The notes under the pieces are model-generated. The model worked only from the letters and a program-made list of their open reading frames with translations, was not told the DNA's origin and did no database searches. From NAT127 sp034717695 (GTDB lineage Bacteria; Pseudomonadota; Gammaproteobacteria; Pseudomonadales; Porticoccaceae): 64,000 nucleotides of DNA. The position numbers and the translations under genes were made by a program. Location of the stretch: contig JAYELS010000066.1 of NCBI GenBank assembly GCA_034717695.1, positions 1 to 64,000 on the forward strand, in the 5' to 3' direction. Of this stretch, positions 24,907 through 33,180 are shown in pieces (position 1 is the stretch's first letter; every line of letters begins with the position of its first letter).

Positions 24907-26097
24907 ATGATCATCAAGCCCAGAGTGCGCGGTTTCATGTGTATCACCACCCACCCGGTGGGCTGCGAGCGGAACGTCCGCGACCAGATCGCCTACGTGA
25001 AATCCAAGCCCCCGGTGGTCGATGGCCCCAAGCGGGTGCTGGTGATCGGCGCCTCCACCGGCTACGGCCTCGCCGCCCGCATCACCTCCGCCTTTGGCGC
25101 CGGGGCCTCCACCCTCGGCATTTTCTTCGAGAAGGAAGGGGCCGAGGGCAAGCCCGGCACCGCCGGCTGGTACAACTCCGCCGCCTTCCATAAATGCGCC
25201 GAGGAGGCTGGCCTCTACGCCAAAAGTATCAATGGCGACGCCTTTTCCGACGAGATCAAGCACAAGACCATCGACCTCATCAAACAGGACCTGGGCCAGG
25301 TGGACCTGGTGATCTACAGCCTTGCCGCCCCCCGCCGCCAGCATCCCAAAACCGGCGAGGTGTTCAACTCCACCCTGAAGCCCATCGGCAAGGCGGTGAC
25401 CCAGCGGGGCATCAACACCGACAAGGAACAGATCCAGGAGGTGACCCTGGACGCCGCCAGCGAGCAGGACATCGCCAACACCGTGGCGGTGATGGGGGGC
25501 GAGGACTGGCAGATGTGGATCGACGCCCTGGACGGGGCCGGGGTGCTGGCGGAGGGCGCCAAGACCACCGCCTTCACCTACATCGGCGAGAAGATCACCT
25601 GGGACATCTACTGGGATGGCACCATCGGCCAGGCCAAGAAGGATCTCGACAAGCGCGTGGTCGACATCCGCCAGAAGCTCGCCAGCCACGGCGGCGACGC
25701 CCGGGTGTCGGTGTTGAAGGCGGTGGTGACCCAGGCGAGTTCCGCGATCCCCATCATGCCCCTTTACCTGTCCCTGCTGTTCAAGGTGATGAAGGCGGAC
25801 GGCAGCCACGAGGGTTGCATCGAGCAGCTCTACCGGCTGTTCAGCGAGTGCCTCTACAGTGCCGAGCCCCGGGTGGATGCCGAGGGGCGCCTGCGGGTGG
25901 ACGAGCTGGAACTGCGCCCCGAGATTCAGGACGCCGTCGCCGACGCCTGGGGCAAGGTGACCAGCGAGAACCTCTACGAGCTCACCGATTTCGTCGGCTA
26001 CAAGAAGGACTTCCTGCGGCTGTTCGGCTTCGAGGTGGAGGGCGTCGACTACGAGGCGGACGTCGACCCGGTGGTGCCGATCCCCCAGCTGGTGTAG
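24907..26097 (+). CDS. fabV: Enoyl-ACP reductase, FabV type
   Basis: NADH-dependent trans-2-enoyl-ACP/CoA reductase of 396 aa, the usual FabV length. The MIIKPRVRGF start is diagnostic. The nucleotide-binding segment is VLVIGASTGYGLAARI (around residues 45-59), and the catalytic pair is Y235 and K244 in the Y-x8-K spacing that separates FabV from FabI. It completes the elongation cycle of fatty-acid synthesis. FabV enzymes are known to be little affected by triclosan. No FabI is in view. Confidence 0.97.
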   Translation: MIIKPRVRGFMCITTHPVGCERNVRDQIAYVKSKPPVVDGPKRVLVIGASTGYGLAARITSAFGAGASTLGIFFEKEGAEGKPGTAGWYNSAAFHKCAEEAGLYAKSINGDAFSDEIKHKTIDLIKQDLGQVDLVIYSLAAPRRQHPKTGEVFNSTLKPIGKAVTQRGINTDKEQIQEVTLDAASEQDIANTVAVMGGEDWQMWIDALDGAGVLAEGAKTTAFTYIGEKITWDIYWDGTIGQAKKDLDKRVVDIRQKLASHGGDARVSVLKAVVTQASSAIPIMPLYLSLLFKVMKADGSHEGCIEQLYRLFSECLYSAEPRVDAEGRLRVDELELRPEIQDAVADAWGKVTSENLYELTDFVGYKKDFLRLFGFEVEGVDYEADVDPVVPIPQLV

Positions 26098-26102
26098 GGC
26101 GG

Positions 26103-26984
26103 ATGGCGCTCCCCGAGGCCGGTATCGTCCCGGGGCAGGTCTACCGCCTGTCCCCCCTGGTGCGCCGCATCACCGCCCCCAACGGCGGGCGCATGACCGG
26201 GGCCGGCACCAACAGCTACCTGGTGGGCAACAGCGAGATCGCGGTGATCGACCCCGGCCCCGCCATCGACAGCCATGTGGACGCCATCCTCGCCGAGGGC
26301 GCGGGCCGCATCCGCTGGGTGCTGGTGACCCACACCCACGCCGACCATTCCCCCGCTGCCCGGGCCATCATCGCCGCCACCGGCGCCAGGCCCCTGGGCT
26401 GCCTGCTCCACCCCGACGACGGCCACCAGGACAACAGCTTCCAGGTGGAGCGGGATCTGGTCCACGGCGAGGTGCTCGGCGGCGACGGCTTCCACCTCGA
26501 GGCGATCTTCACCCCCGGCCATATCGGCAACCACTTCTGCTTTCTGCTGCGGGAGGAGGGGCTGCTGTTCGCCGGCGACCACATCATGGAGGGGGTGAGC
26601 GTGGTGATCGTGCCCCCGTCCGGGGATCTCAAGGATTTTCTCGACTCCCTCGAGCGGCTCAAGGGCTACCCCATCAGCGCCATCGCCCCGGCCCACGGGG
26701 AGATCATCGGCGAGCCCTGGCGGGAGCTCGACAAGCTGGTCAAGCACCGCCACTACCGGGAGCAAAAAGTCATCACCGCCATGACCCGGCTGGGGGAGGC
26801 AAGCCTCGATGAGCTGTTGCCCGTCGCCTACGACGATGTCGACCCGGCCCTCCACAAGGTGGCCCGCTGGTCCCTCTGGGCCCACCTGCTCAAGCTGGAG
26901 CGGGAAGGCCGCGCCCTGAAGACCATCGCCAGCCACTGGGCCTTCGGCGAGGAGCGCTGGCGCCTCGACGACGCCCGCCCCTGA
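26103..26984 (+). CDS. MBL-fold hydrolase (LACTB2/glyoxalase II-like)
   Basis: Metallo-beta-lactamase-fold hydrolase of 293 aa. The zinc motif H77-T-H79-A-D81-H82 is followed by further ligands in the 'TPGHIGNH' and 'AGDHIMEG' segments, and a C-terminal winged-helix-like region follows 'KHRHYREQKV'. This architecture matches the LACTB2 group of endoribonuclease-like and hydroxyacylglutathione hydrolase-like proteins. It starts 5 bp after fabV and ends 10 bp before the acyltransferase gene, so it is part of a compact run. The substrate is unknown. Confidence 0.88.
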   Translation: MALPEAGIVPGQVYRLSPLVRRITAPNGGRMTGAGTNSYLVGNSEIAVIDPGPAIDSHVDAILAEGAGRIRWVLVTHTHADHSPAARAIIAATGARPLGCLLHPDDGHQDNSFQVERDLVHGEVLGGDGFHLEAIFTPGHIGNHFCFLLREEGLLFAGDHIMEGVSVVIVPPSGDLKDFLDSLERLKGYPISAIAPAHGEIIGEPWRELDKLVKHRHYREQKVITAMTRLGEASLDELLPVAYDDVDPALHKVARWSLWAHLLKLEREGRALKTIASHWAFGEERWRLDDARP

Positions 26985-26994
26985 TCGCCGGCCC

Positions 26995-27957
26995 ATGGAA
27001 GCCCCCCGTTTCACCCCCGCGCTGCTCCATCCCCGCTTCTGGCCCACCTGGCTCGCCATGGGGCTCTGGTGGCTGCTGGCGCAGCTGCCCTTCGGCCTGT
27101 TGCTGGCCTTGGGTCGCGGCCTCGGGGCGCTGTTCTACCGCCTGGGGGGCGAGCGCCGGCGGATCGTGGAGCGCAATATCGAGCTGTGTTTCCCCGAGCT
27201 GTCCCTCGAGCAGCGCAACGCCCTGGTGAAGCGCAACTTCGCCAGTTACGGCATCGCCCTGTTCGAGGTGCCCTTCGCCTGGTGGGCGCCGGCGGCCCGC
27301 TTCGACCGCCTGGTGCGGGTGGAGGGGCTCGAACACATCGCCAGCCTGGCGGGGCAGGGGGCCCTGCTGATGGCCATTCACTACACCACCCTGGAGGTGG
27401 GCGCCCAGGCGGTGGGGCGCTTTCACCCCATCGACGGCATGTACCGCCCCCACGGCAATCCGGTGTACGACTACGTGCAGCGCCGCGGGCGCCTCGCCCG
27501 CAGCAAGGCCTCGGAGGTCTACACCCGCAAGGATGTGCGGGGCGTCGCCCGGGCGCTGCGCAATGGCCGGGTGATCTGGTATGCGCCGGACCAGGACTAC
27601 GGCCCTCGCCAGAGCCTCTTCGCGCCGTTTTTCGGCATTCCCGCCGCGTCGGTCACCGCCACCGCCCGCTTCGCCCAGATGGGCCAGGCCCGGGTGCTGC
27701 CCTTTACCCATGTGCGCCTGCCGGGCAGCGCCGGCTACCGCGTCACCATTCATCCGCCCCTCGACGGCTTCCCGAGCGGCGACGACCTCGCCGACGCCAC
27801 CCGCATCAATGCCCTGGTGGAGGCCTTCATCCGCCAGCAGCCGGACCAGTACCTCTGGGCGCACCGCCGCTTCAAGACCCGGCCCGAGGGCGAGAGCCCC
27901 CTCTACCCCTGGCAGAAGCCGCGCCGCCGGCGGGCCGTCGATGCCGAGGACGAATGA
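26995..27957 (+). CDS. lpxL: Lipid A biosynthesis acyltransferase (LpxL/HtrB-like)
   Basis: Membrane-associated late acyltransferase of 320 aa that transfers an acyl chain from ACP to the lipid A precursor. An N-terminal hydrophobic anchor lies at about residues 18-40. The catalytic H129-x4-E134 motif (HYTTLE) and later 'WYAPDQDYG' and 'MGQARVLPFTHVRL' segments match LpxL/LpxM enzymes. Whether it is LpxL or another paralogue cannot be decided from sequence alone. Confidence 0.92.
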   Translation: MEAPRFTPALLHPRFWPTWLAMGLWWLLAQLPFGLLLALGRGLGALFYRLGGERRRIVERNIELCFPELSLEQRNALVKRNFASYGIALFEVPFAWWAPAARFDRLVRVEGLEHIASLAGQGALLMAIHYTTLEVGAQAVGRFHPIDGMYRPHGNPVYDYVQRRGRLARSKASEVYTRKDVRGVARALRNGRVIWYAPDQDYGPRQSLFAPFFGIPAASVTATARFAQMGQARVLPFTHVRLPGSAGYRVTIHPPLDGFPSGDDLADATRINALVEAFIRQQPDQYLWAHRRFKTRPEGESPLYPWQKPRRRRAVDAEDE

Positions 27958-28022
27958 CAGGCCGCGCTTGTGCCGCCCGGGACGGCCCCTGTACCATTAC
28001 GCTTTTTCGCCCGGAGCCCTGA

Positions 28023-28907
28023 ATGATCGCCGGTAGTATCGTCGCAATGATTACCCCCATGGTGCCCGGCACCCTCGCCGTGGACTGGGATGCGCTGAAA
28101 AAACTGGTGGAATGGCATATCGCCGAGGGCACGGACGGCATCGTCGCGGTGGGCACCACCGGCGAGTCCGCCACCCTCGATGTGGACGAGCACCTGGAGG
28201 TGATCCGCGTCTGCCTGGAGACCGCCCGGGGCCGCATTCCCATCATTGCCGGCACCGGCGCCAACAGCACCAGCGAGGCCATCGAGCTGACCCGGGGTGC
28301 CCGCGACCTCAATGCGGACGCCTGCCTGCTGGTGGTGCCCTACTACAACAAGCCCACCCAGGAGGGAATGTACCTCCATTTCAAGGCCATTGCCGAGGCG
28401 GTGGACATTCCCCAGCTGCTCTACAACGTCCCCGGCCGCACCGCCTGCGACATGCAGGCCGAGACGGTGATCCGCCTCGCCGCCATCGACAACATCGTCG
28501 GCATCAAGGAGGCCACCGGGGATCTGACCCGGGCGCGCCAGCTGATCGACGGCTGTCCCGCCGACTTCGCCATCTACTCCGGGGACGACCTCACCGCCAT
28601 CGATCTGATGCTGATGGGTGGCAAGGGCAATATCTCGGTGACCGCCAATGTGGCCCCGGCCCTCATGCACCGCCTGTGCGTGGCCGCCATGGCGGGCGAC
28701 GAAGGGACTGCCCGGCGCCTTCAGGGGCAACTCCTGCCCTTGCACAGGGCGCTGTTTCTGGAGTCCAATCCGATTCCGGCGAAGTGGGCGGCCGCCCAGC
28801 TTGGGCTTTGCGCCGACGCCATTCGCCTGCCCTTGACGCCCCTCTCGGCCCAGTACCGCGCCCCCGTCTGGGACGCCCTGGCGGCCGCCGGGGTGCTGGC
28901 CAGTTAA
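28023..28907 (+). CDS. dapA: 4-hydroxy-tetrahydrodipicolinate synthase
   Basis: First committed enzyme of lysine and diaminopimelate synthesis, 294 aa. It condenses pyruvate with aspartate semialdehyde. GTTGE at residues 44-48, the catalytic Tyr134 in LLYNVPGRT and the Schiff-base K162 in VGIKEATGDL are all in place. It heads the conserved dapA-bamC-MBL-purC order. dapE and dapD lie 6-8 kb further on, so three DAP pathway genes occur in this window. Confidence 0.97.
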   Translation: MIAGSIVAMITPMVPGTLAVDWDALKKLVEWHIAEGTDGIVAVGTTGESATLDVDEHLEVIRVCLETARGRIPIIAGTGANSTSEAIELTRGARDLNADACLLVVPYYNKPTQEGMYLHFKAIAEAVDIPQLLYNVPGRTACDMQAETVIRLAAIDNIVGIKEATGDLTRARQLIDGCPADFAIYSGDDLTAIDLMLMGGKGNISVTANVAPALMHRLCVAAMAGDEGTARRLQGQLLPLHRALFLESNPIPAKWAAAQLGLCADAIRLPLTPLSAQYRAPVWDALAAAGVLAS

Positions 28908-28962
28908 CCCGGGGCAGGCCGCCGCCCATTGCCCGATATCCTTCTCAGGAGTGAACAGATCC

Positions 28963-29997
28963 ATGAAAATCAAGCTTATCGCGGCACTGACGATGACGTC
29001 CCTGGCATTGTCGGGGTGCGGCATGTTCGGCGACGACGGGATGTTCAGGAACCGGGGCAAGGATTACCTGCTGTCCGAGGAGATGCCCCCCCTGGTGGTG
29101 CCGGAGGGCCTCGACAGCGAGGGCCTCGGCCAGCTCTACCCCATCCCCCCCATCGCCGAGACCGCGGTCCTCGACGAGTCCGGTGAAGTGCCGAGGCCCC
29201 AGACCGTCGCCGCCAACAGCTTCGAGGAAGTGGTCAAGATCCAGACCCTGGGAGAGGAGCGCTGGATCCTCAGCAACCGCGGCCCCAGCGAAGTCTGGCC
29301 CCGGGTGCGTAACATCCTCAACCGCAGCGGCATCCACACCGCCCGGGCCGATGCCGCCAAGGGCGAGCTCGATACCGTGTGGCTCGAATTCCAGGGCGAT
29401 ACCAGCCATCACCACCGCTACCGCTTCTTCATCCAGCCCGGGGTCCAGCTCAACAGCACCGAGATCAAGCTGCTCCACGACCAGATGCCCCAGGGCGGCA
29501 AGGCCCCCAGCGAGTGGCCCGCCACCTCGGCGGACGTGAAGCGCGAGCAGGACATGCTGCAGATCCTCGCCGAGTCCATGGCCGGCGACGCCAGCAGCGG
29601 CACCGTGTCCCTGCTGGCCCAGAACATCGGCGGCGCCGAGAAGGTGGAGATCATTACCCCCAAGGTGGCCGATCCCTACCTGCTGATGAAGCTCGACATG
29701 GATCGCGCCTGGGCCTCGGTGGCCTATTCCCTCCAGCGGGGCGGCTTCACCACCATCGATCAGGACCAGTCCGGGGGGATCTTCTACATCAACTACACCC
29801 CGGAAGAGGACGACGAGCCCGGCTTCTTCGGCCGCCTCCTGGGGCGGGATGAAAAAATCATCGAGATCAACTACGTGGTGGTGCTGACCGCGGTGGACGA
29901 CGGCGTGCAGATCCGGGTGATGAACAAGGATCGGGCCGGTCTCGACCGCGCCGACGCCATCCGCCTGCTCAAGAACGTGCGCGCCAATCTGTCCTAG
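28963..29997 (+). CDS. bamC: BAM complex lipoprotein BamC
   Basis: Outer-membrane assembly lipoprotein of 344 aa, downstream of dapA as in most Gammaproteobacteria. Signal peptide with lipobox L-S-G-C19. The following unstructured segment contains the BamD-binding stretch, and two helix-grip domains make up the rest ('EERWILSNRGPSEVWP' and the C-terminal 'ISVTAN'-like region is absent here, as expected). An AGGAG lies about 11 nt before ATG 28963. The GTG at 28951 overlaps that Shine-Dalgarno sequence and is unlikely to be used. Confidence 0.92.
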   Translation: MKIKLIAALTMTSLALSGCGMFGDDGMFRNRGKDYLLSEEMPPLVVPEGLDSEGLGQLYPIPPIAETAVLDESGEVPRPQTVAANSFEEVVKIQTLGEERWILSNRGPSEVWPRVRNILNRSGIHTARADAAKGELDTVWLEFQGDTSHHHRYRFFIQPGVQLNSTEIKLLHDQMPQGGKAPSEWPATSADVKREQDMLQILAESMAGDASSGTVSLLAQNIGGAEKVEIITPKVADPYLLMKLDMDRAWASVAYSLQRGGFTTIDQDQSGGIFYINYTPEEDDEPGFFGRLLGRDEKIIEINYVVVLTAVDDGVQIRVMNKDRAGLDRADAIRLLKNVRANLS

Positions 29998-30021
29998 GTT
30001 CAGCTGACAGGCTGTCCCCGA

Positions 30022-30786
30022 ATGACCATTCGCCTTGCCTCACTCGGCAGCGGCAGCAAGGGCAACGGCACCCTGGTGGAGAGTGGCTCCACCTGCGTGC
30101 TGGTGGATTGCGGCTTCTCGGTGCGAGAGACCGAGGCGCGCCTGGCGCGGTTGGGGCGCGCCCCCGCCGACCTCGCCGCCATTCTGGTCACCCACGAGCA
30201 CAGCGACCATGGCCGCGGAGTCGTTCCCCTGGCCCGCAAGTACGGCATCCCCGTGGTGCTCACCGCCGGCACGGCCCGGGCTCTCGACCCGGCGGGGCTT
30301 GGCGAGGTGCGGGTGATCGGCGCCCAGGGGCCCTTTGCCCTGGGGGATTTCACGGTGACCCCGGTGGCGGTGCCCCACGATGCCCGGGAGCCCGTCCAGT
30401 TCCTGTTCGCCCGGGGCCGGCGGCGGCTCGGGGTGCTCACCGATCTGGGCTGCATCACCCCCCATGTGGCGGCGTCCTTCGGGGACTGTGACGGCTTGCT
30501 GCTGGAGGCCAACCACGATCTCGACATGCTCGCCCGCGGCCCCTATCCGCCGGCCTTGAAGCGCCGCGTCGGGGGTGACTGGGGTCATCTCAACAACGGC
30601 CAGTGCGCCGAGCTGCTGGCGCGGATCGAGCGGCGGCGTCTCCAGGTGCTGGTGCTTGGCCATATCAGCCAGCACAACAACACCGTGGAGCTGGTGGCGG
30701 AGGCGGTCTCGCCCTGGCGGGACGAGCTCCATAATGTGCATTATGCTTGCCAGTCGGAAGGGTTCGACTGGCAGGTGATCGATTAA
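30022..30786 (+). CDS. MBL-fold hydrolase, YycJ/WalJ-like
   Basis: Metallo-beta-lactamase-fold protein of 254 aa. The zinc motif is H58-E-H60-S-D62-H63, with 'LTDLGCITPHV', 'LLLEANHDLDML' and 'LGHISQHNN' downstream. These segments are typical of the YycJ/WalJ exonuclease-like group. It sits 24 bp after bamC and 22 bp before purC, the same place as the homologous gene in Pseudomonas. The function is not established in Gammaproteobacteria; a nuclease or phosphodiesterase is the family expectation. Confidence 0.88.
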   Translation: MTIRLASLGSGSKGNGTLVESGSTCVLVDCGFSVRETEARLARLGRAPADLAAILVTHEHSDHGRGVVPLARKYGIPVVLTAGTARALDPAGLGEVRVIGAQGPFALGDFTVTPVAVPHDAREPVQFLFARGRRRLGVLTDLGCITPHVAASFGDCDGLLLEANHDLDMLARGPYPPALKRRVGGDWGHLNNGQCAELLARIERRRLQVLVLGHISQHNNTVELVAEAVSPWRDELHNVHYACQSEGFDWQVID

Positions 30787-30808
30787 ACCGACGAGGGTTC
30801 AACCACCA

Positions 30809-31522
30809 ATGGAAAAGCGCAACCAGCTGTATGCCGGCAAGGCCAAATCGGTCTTTGCCACCGATGATCCCGACCGCCTGGTGATTGTCTTCCGCAACGA
30901 CACCTCGGCCTTCGACGGCCAGAAGGTCGAGCAGCTGGAGCGCAAGGGCATGGTCAACAACAAGTTCAATGCCTTCATCATGGGCAAGCTCCAGGCGGCG
31001 GGCATTCCCACCCACTTCGAGGCCCTGCTGGGGGATCAGGAAGCCCTGGTCAAGCGCCTCGACATGATTCCCCTGGAGTGCGTGGTGCGCAACGTGGCCG
31101 CCGGCAGTCTCTGCCGCCGCCTGGGGGTGAAGGAGGGGCTTGAGCTCGACCCGCCCACCTTCGAGCTGTTCCTCAAGAACGACGCCCTCCACGATCCCAT
31201 GGTCAACGAGTACCACGCCCGGGCCTTCGGCTGGGCCAGCGACGAGCAGCTGGAAACCATGAAGGCGCTGACCTTCAGGGTCAACGGTGTGCTCAAGGGG
31301 CTGTTTGCCGAGGCCGGCATGATCCTGGTGGACTACAAGCTGGAGTTCGGCCTGTTCAAGGGCGAGGTGGTGCTGGGGGACGAGTTCAGTCCCGACGGCT
31401 GCCGTATCTGGGATGCCGATACCCGGGAGAAGCTCGACAAGGACCGTTTCCGCCAGGATCTGGGCAACGTCATCGAATCCTACGAGCTGGTGGGCCACCG
31501 CCTTGGCATCAACTTTGACTGA
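30809..31522 (+). CDS. purC: SAICAR synthetase
   Basis: Phosphoribosylaminoimidazole-succinocarboxamide synthase of 237 aa, the same length as E. coli PurC. It joins aspartate to CAIR with ATP in purine synthesis. Family segments include 'LYAGKAKSVFATDD', 'RNDTSAFDG', 'VRNVAAGSLCRRLG', 'LVDYKLEFG' and 'GDEFSPDGCRIWD'. Last gene of the dapA-bamC-MBL-purC run; a strong terminator follows 25 bp after its stop. Confidence 0.97.
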   Translation: MEKRNQLYAGKAKSVFATDDPDRLVIVFRNDTSAFDGQKVEQLERKGMVNNKFNAFIMGKLQAAGIPTHFEALLGDQEALVKRLDMIPLECVVRNVAAGSLCRRLGVKEGLELDPPTFELFLKNDALHDPMVNEYHARAFGWASDEQLETMKALTFRVNGVLKGLFAEAGMILVDYKLEFGLFKGEVVLGDEFSPDGCRIWDADTREKLDKDRFRQDLGNVIESYELVGHRLGINFD

Positions 31523-31546
31523 AACCCCGGTCAGTTTTGCGCCGTT

Positions 31547-31577
31547 GAAAAGGGGGCTTGTCAAGCCCCTTTTTTGT
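31547..31577 (+). terminator. Rho-independent terminator after purC
   Basis: The stem AGGGGCTTG / CAAGCCCCTT (roughly 31548-31571), preceded by AAAA and followed by a run of six T, forms a classic intrinsic terminator directly behind purC. Confidence 0.9.
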
Positions 31578-31599
31578 GCGATGGCTGGGTGAAATTTGA

Positions 31600-31960
31600 C
31601 CGTTTGTCGGCTTATTCGCCAAAACTTTTCCACTGCAGGCCATGGGGCGCACCAAGTTAGAACTTCATGCTTAGAGTGATTTTCAAAGTAGCCCATAACC
31701 CCTTGATTTTTGTTTTTCCTTGTTTTAAATGCTTGATTTCTATAGATTTATTTTTTTGGTTAAAATTTGATCAATCTGTCTCGGAGCCCCGCCGCGCCGT
31801 TGCCAGGGGATGTTTTTCGAAAGTAATTCACAAAGTTATCCACAGATTTTGTGGGTAACTTGGCGCCCTTGTCGATGCCGTGTAGACGGGAAACAGAGAA
31901 GGCTGATCGTGTACTTTTGTAACGGAAAAGCTGTGAATTTGTCAGCCCCGGAGGCTCATC
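31600..31960. other. AT-rich gap with clustered DnaA-box-like sites
   Basis: This gap of about 470 bp between the purC terminator and the LRR lipoprotein gene is strikingly AT-rich for this genome, especially 31660-31782 with long T runs. Beside it lie a perfect DnaA box TTATCCACA (31836-31844), one-mismatch boxes TAATTCACA (31824-31832) and, on the minus strand, TTACCCACA (31858-31850), plus TTTTCCACT at 31626-31634. Together they resemble an unwinding element next to a DnaA-binding cluster. Genes to the left read toward the site and dnaA, rpmH and mnmG are absent, so calling it oriC would be premature. It could be a secondary DnaA-binding or regulatory locus. No convincing gene was seen here. 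Confidence 0.5.
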
Positions 31961-31993
31961 CATCACCCCCGAGGCGCGCTTCCGCCGGCGGCG

Positions 31994-32440
31994 TTACCGG
32001 CAGTGCCCGGGCAGCCGGATCTCGCCGCCCACCTGCTTGGCCAGGGTCGCCGCCTGGGCGCAGTCGAGCCGGGGGTTGCCCTCCAGATTGACGGCATCGA
32101 GGCGGGGCAGGGCGAGCAGGGGCTCCACCGCGGTCAGCTGGTTGTTGGCGAGGTTGAGGGTGACCAGCTGGGCGAAAAGGCCGATGCCCTCCAGGTTCTG
32201 GATGGCGCCGTCCTTGCAGTTGAGGGCCTTCAATTGGCCCGGCTGGGTGACGTTGCCGTCGCTGATGGTCTGTTCGACGCAGGCCTGAAGGCCGGCGTCC
32301 GGCAGGCTGAAATCGCTGAACAGCACCGGTGGAGTGTGGATGGTGCGTTCGTTGAGGGTGATCTGGTAGCGGTTGCAGGCGGACAGCAGCAAGGGCAGGG
32401 CAAGGATGCCCAGGAGGACGGGACTTTTGGGGATTTTCAT
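31994..32440 (-). CDS. Small leucine-rich-repeat lipoprotein
   Basis: Predicted lipoprotein of 148 aa from ATG at 32440, with a lipobox L-S-A-C22 after a hydrophobic run. The mature part has a few leucine-rich repeats: 'LKALNCKDGAIQNLEGIG', 'LVTLNLANNQLTAVEPL' and 'LDAVNLEGNP'. Four cysteines in the mature chain could form disulfides. No enzymatic motif was seen. It is divergent from the OmpA-family gene. A longer in-frame extension to 32545 would remove the signal from the N-terminus and is rejected. Confidence 0.8.
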   Translation of the reverse strand: MKIPKSPVLLGILALPLLLSACNRYQITLNERTIHTPPVLFSDFSLPDAGLQACVEQTISDGNVTQPGQLKALNCKDGAIQNLEGIGLFAQLVTLNLANNQLTAVEPLLALPRLDAVNLEGNPRLDCAQAATLAKQVGGEIRLPGHCR

Positions 32441-32526
32441 GGTCTGACTTCCAGGTTTTTGGCATTCTAGCCAGCTGGCCCTGCGAGGCCAAGCTGGATT
32501 TTCCCCGCTGTCACAGAGGTAATGCA

Positions 32527-33180
32527 ATGAAGAAGACACTGGCAACCCTGGCCATCCTTTCCCTGGTGGGCTGCGCGTCCACCGATCCCTACACCGGCCA
32601 GCAGAAAACCAGCAACACCGCCAAGGGCGCCGGCATCGGCGCCGTCTCCGGGGCGGTCATCGGCGCCGCCACCGCCAGCAGCAAGGACCGCAAGAAGGGT
32701 GCCCTCACCGGCGCCCTGGCCGGGGGCGCCATCGGCGGCGGTGTCGGCTACTACATGGATCGCCAGGAGGCGGCGCTGCGGGCCAAGCTCCAGGGCAGCG
32801 GCGTGAGTGTGACCCGCAATGGCGACAACATCAGCCTCAATATGCCCAGCAGCATCACCTTTGGCGTCGACCGCCACGAGGTGCGCCCGGAGTTCTACCA
32901 GACCCTCGAGTCCGTGGCGGTGGTGCTCAAGGAATACGACAAGACCAATGTGAAAGTGGTGGGCCACACCGATTCCACCGGCAGTGACAGCCACAACCAG
33001 ACCCTCTCCGAGCGCCGCGCCGCCAGCGTCGGCCAGCTGCTCATCTCCCAGGGCGTCGCCGCCGGCCGGGTATGGACCAGCGGCTACGGGGAGCGCTACC
33101 CCATCGCCAGCAACGACAGCGAACAGGGCCGCCAGGCCAACCGCCGGGTGGAGATCGAACTGGTGCCCATTGCCAACTGA
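32527..33180 (+). CDS. OmpA-family lipoprotein (YiaD-like)
   Basis: Outer-membrane lipoprotein of 217 aa with lipobox L-V-G-C16. A glycine-zipper segment (about residues 35-75, repeated GxxxG such as GAVSGAVIGAA and GALAGGAIGGGVGYYMD) is followed by a C-terminal OmpA-like peptidoglycan-binding domain. That domain has 'GHTDSTGSDSHNQTLSERRA' features, given here as GHTDSTGS and LSERRAASV, and ends in NRRVEIELVP. It should tie the outer membrane to peptidoglycan. The rsmJ frame overlaps its stop. Confidence 0.92.
   Translation: MKKTLATLAILSLVGCASTDPYTGQQKTSNTAKGAGIGAVSGAVIGAATASSKDRKKGALTGALAGGAIGGGVGYYMDRQEAALRAKLQGSGVSVTRNGDNISLNMPSSITFGVDRHEVRPEFYQTLESVAVVLKEYDKTNVKVVGHTDSTGSDSHNQTLSERRAASVGQLLISQGVAAGRVWTSGYGERYPIASNDSEQGRQANRRVEIELVPIAN

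Noticed and set aside
31667..31858. Short frames inside the AT-rich gap (about 60-90 codons)
   Set aside because: No Shine-Dalgarno sequence, no protein-like composition, and they run across the terminator-proximal T runs and DnaA boxes.
31600..31960. Calling the AT-rich gap the chromosomal oriC
   Set aside because: The DnaA boxes are real sequence matches, but dnaA, dnaN, rpmH and mnmG are absent and flanking genes point toward the site. It is reported only as a DnaA-box cluster.
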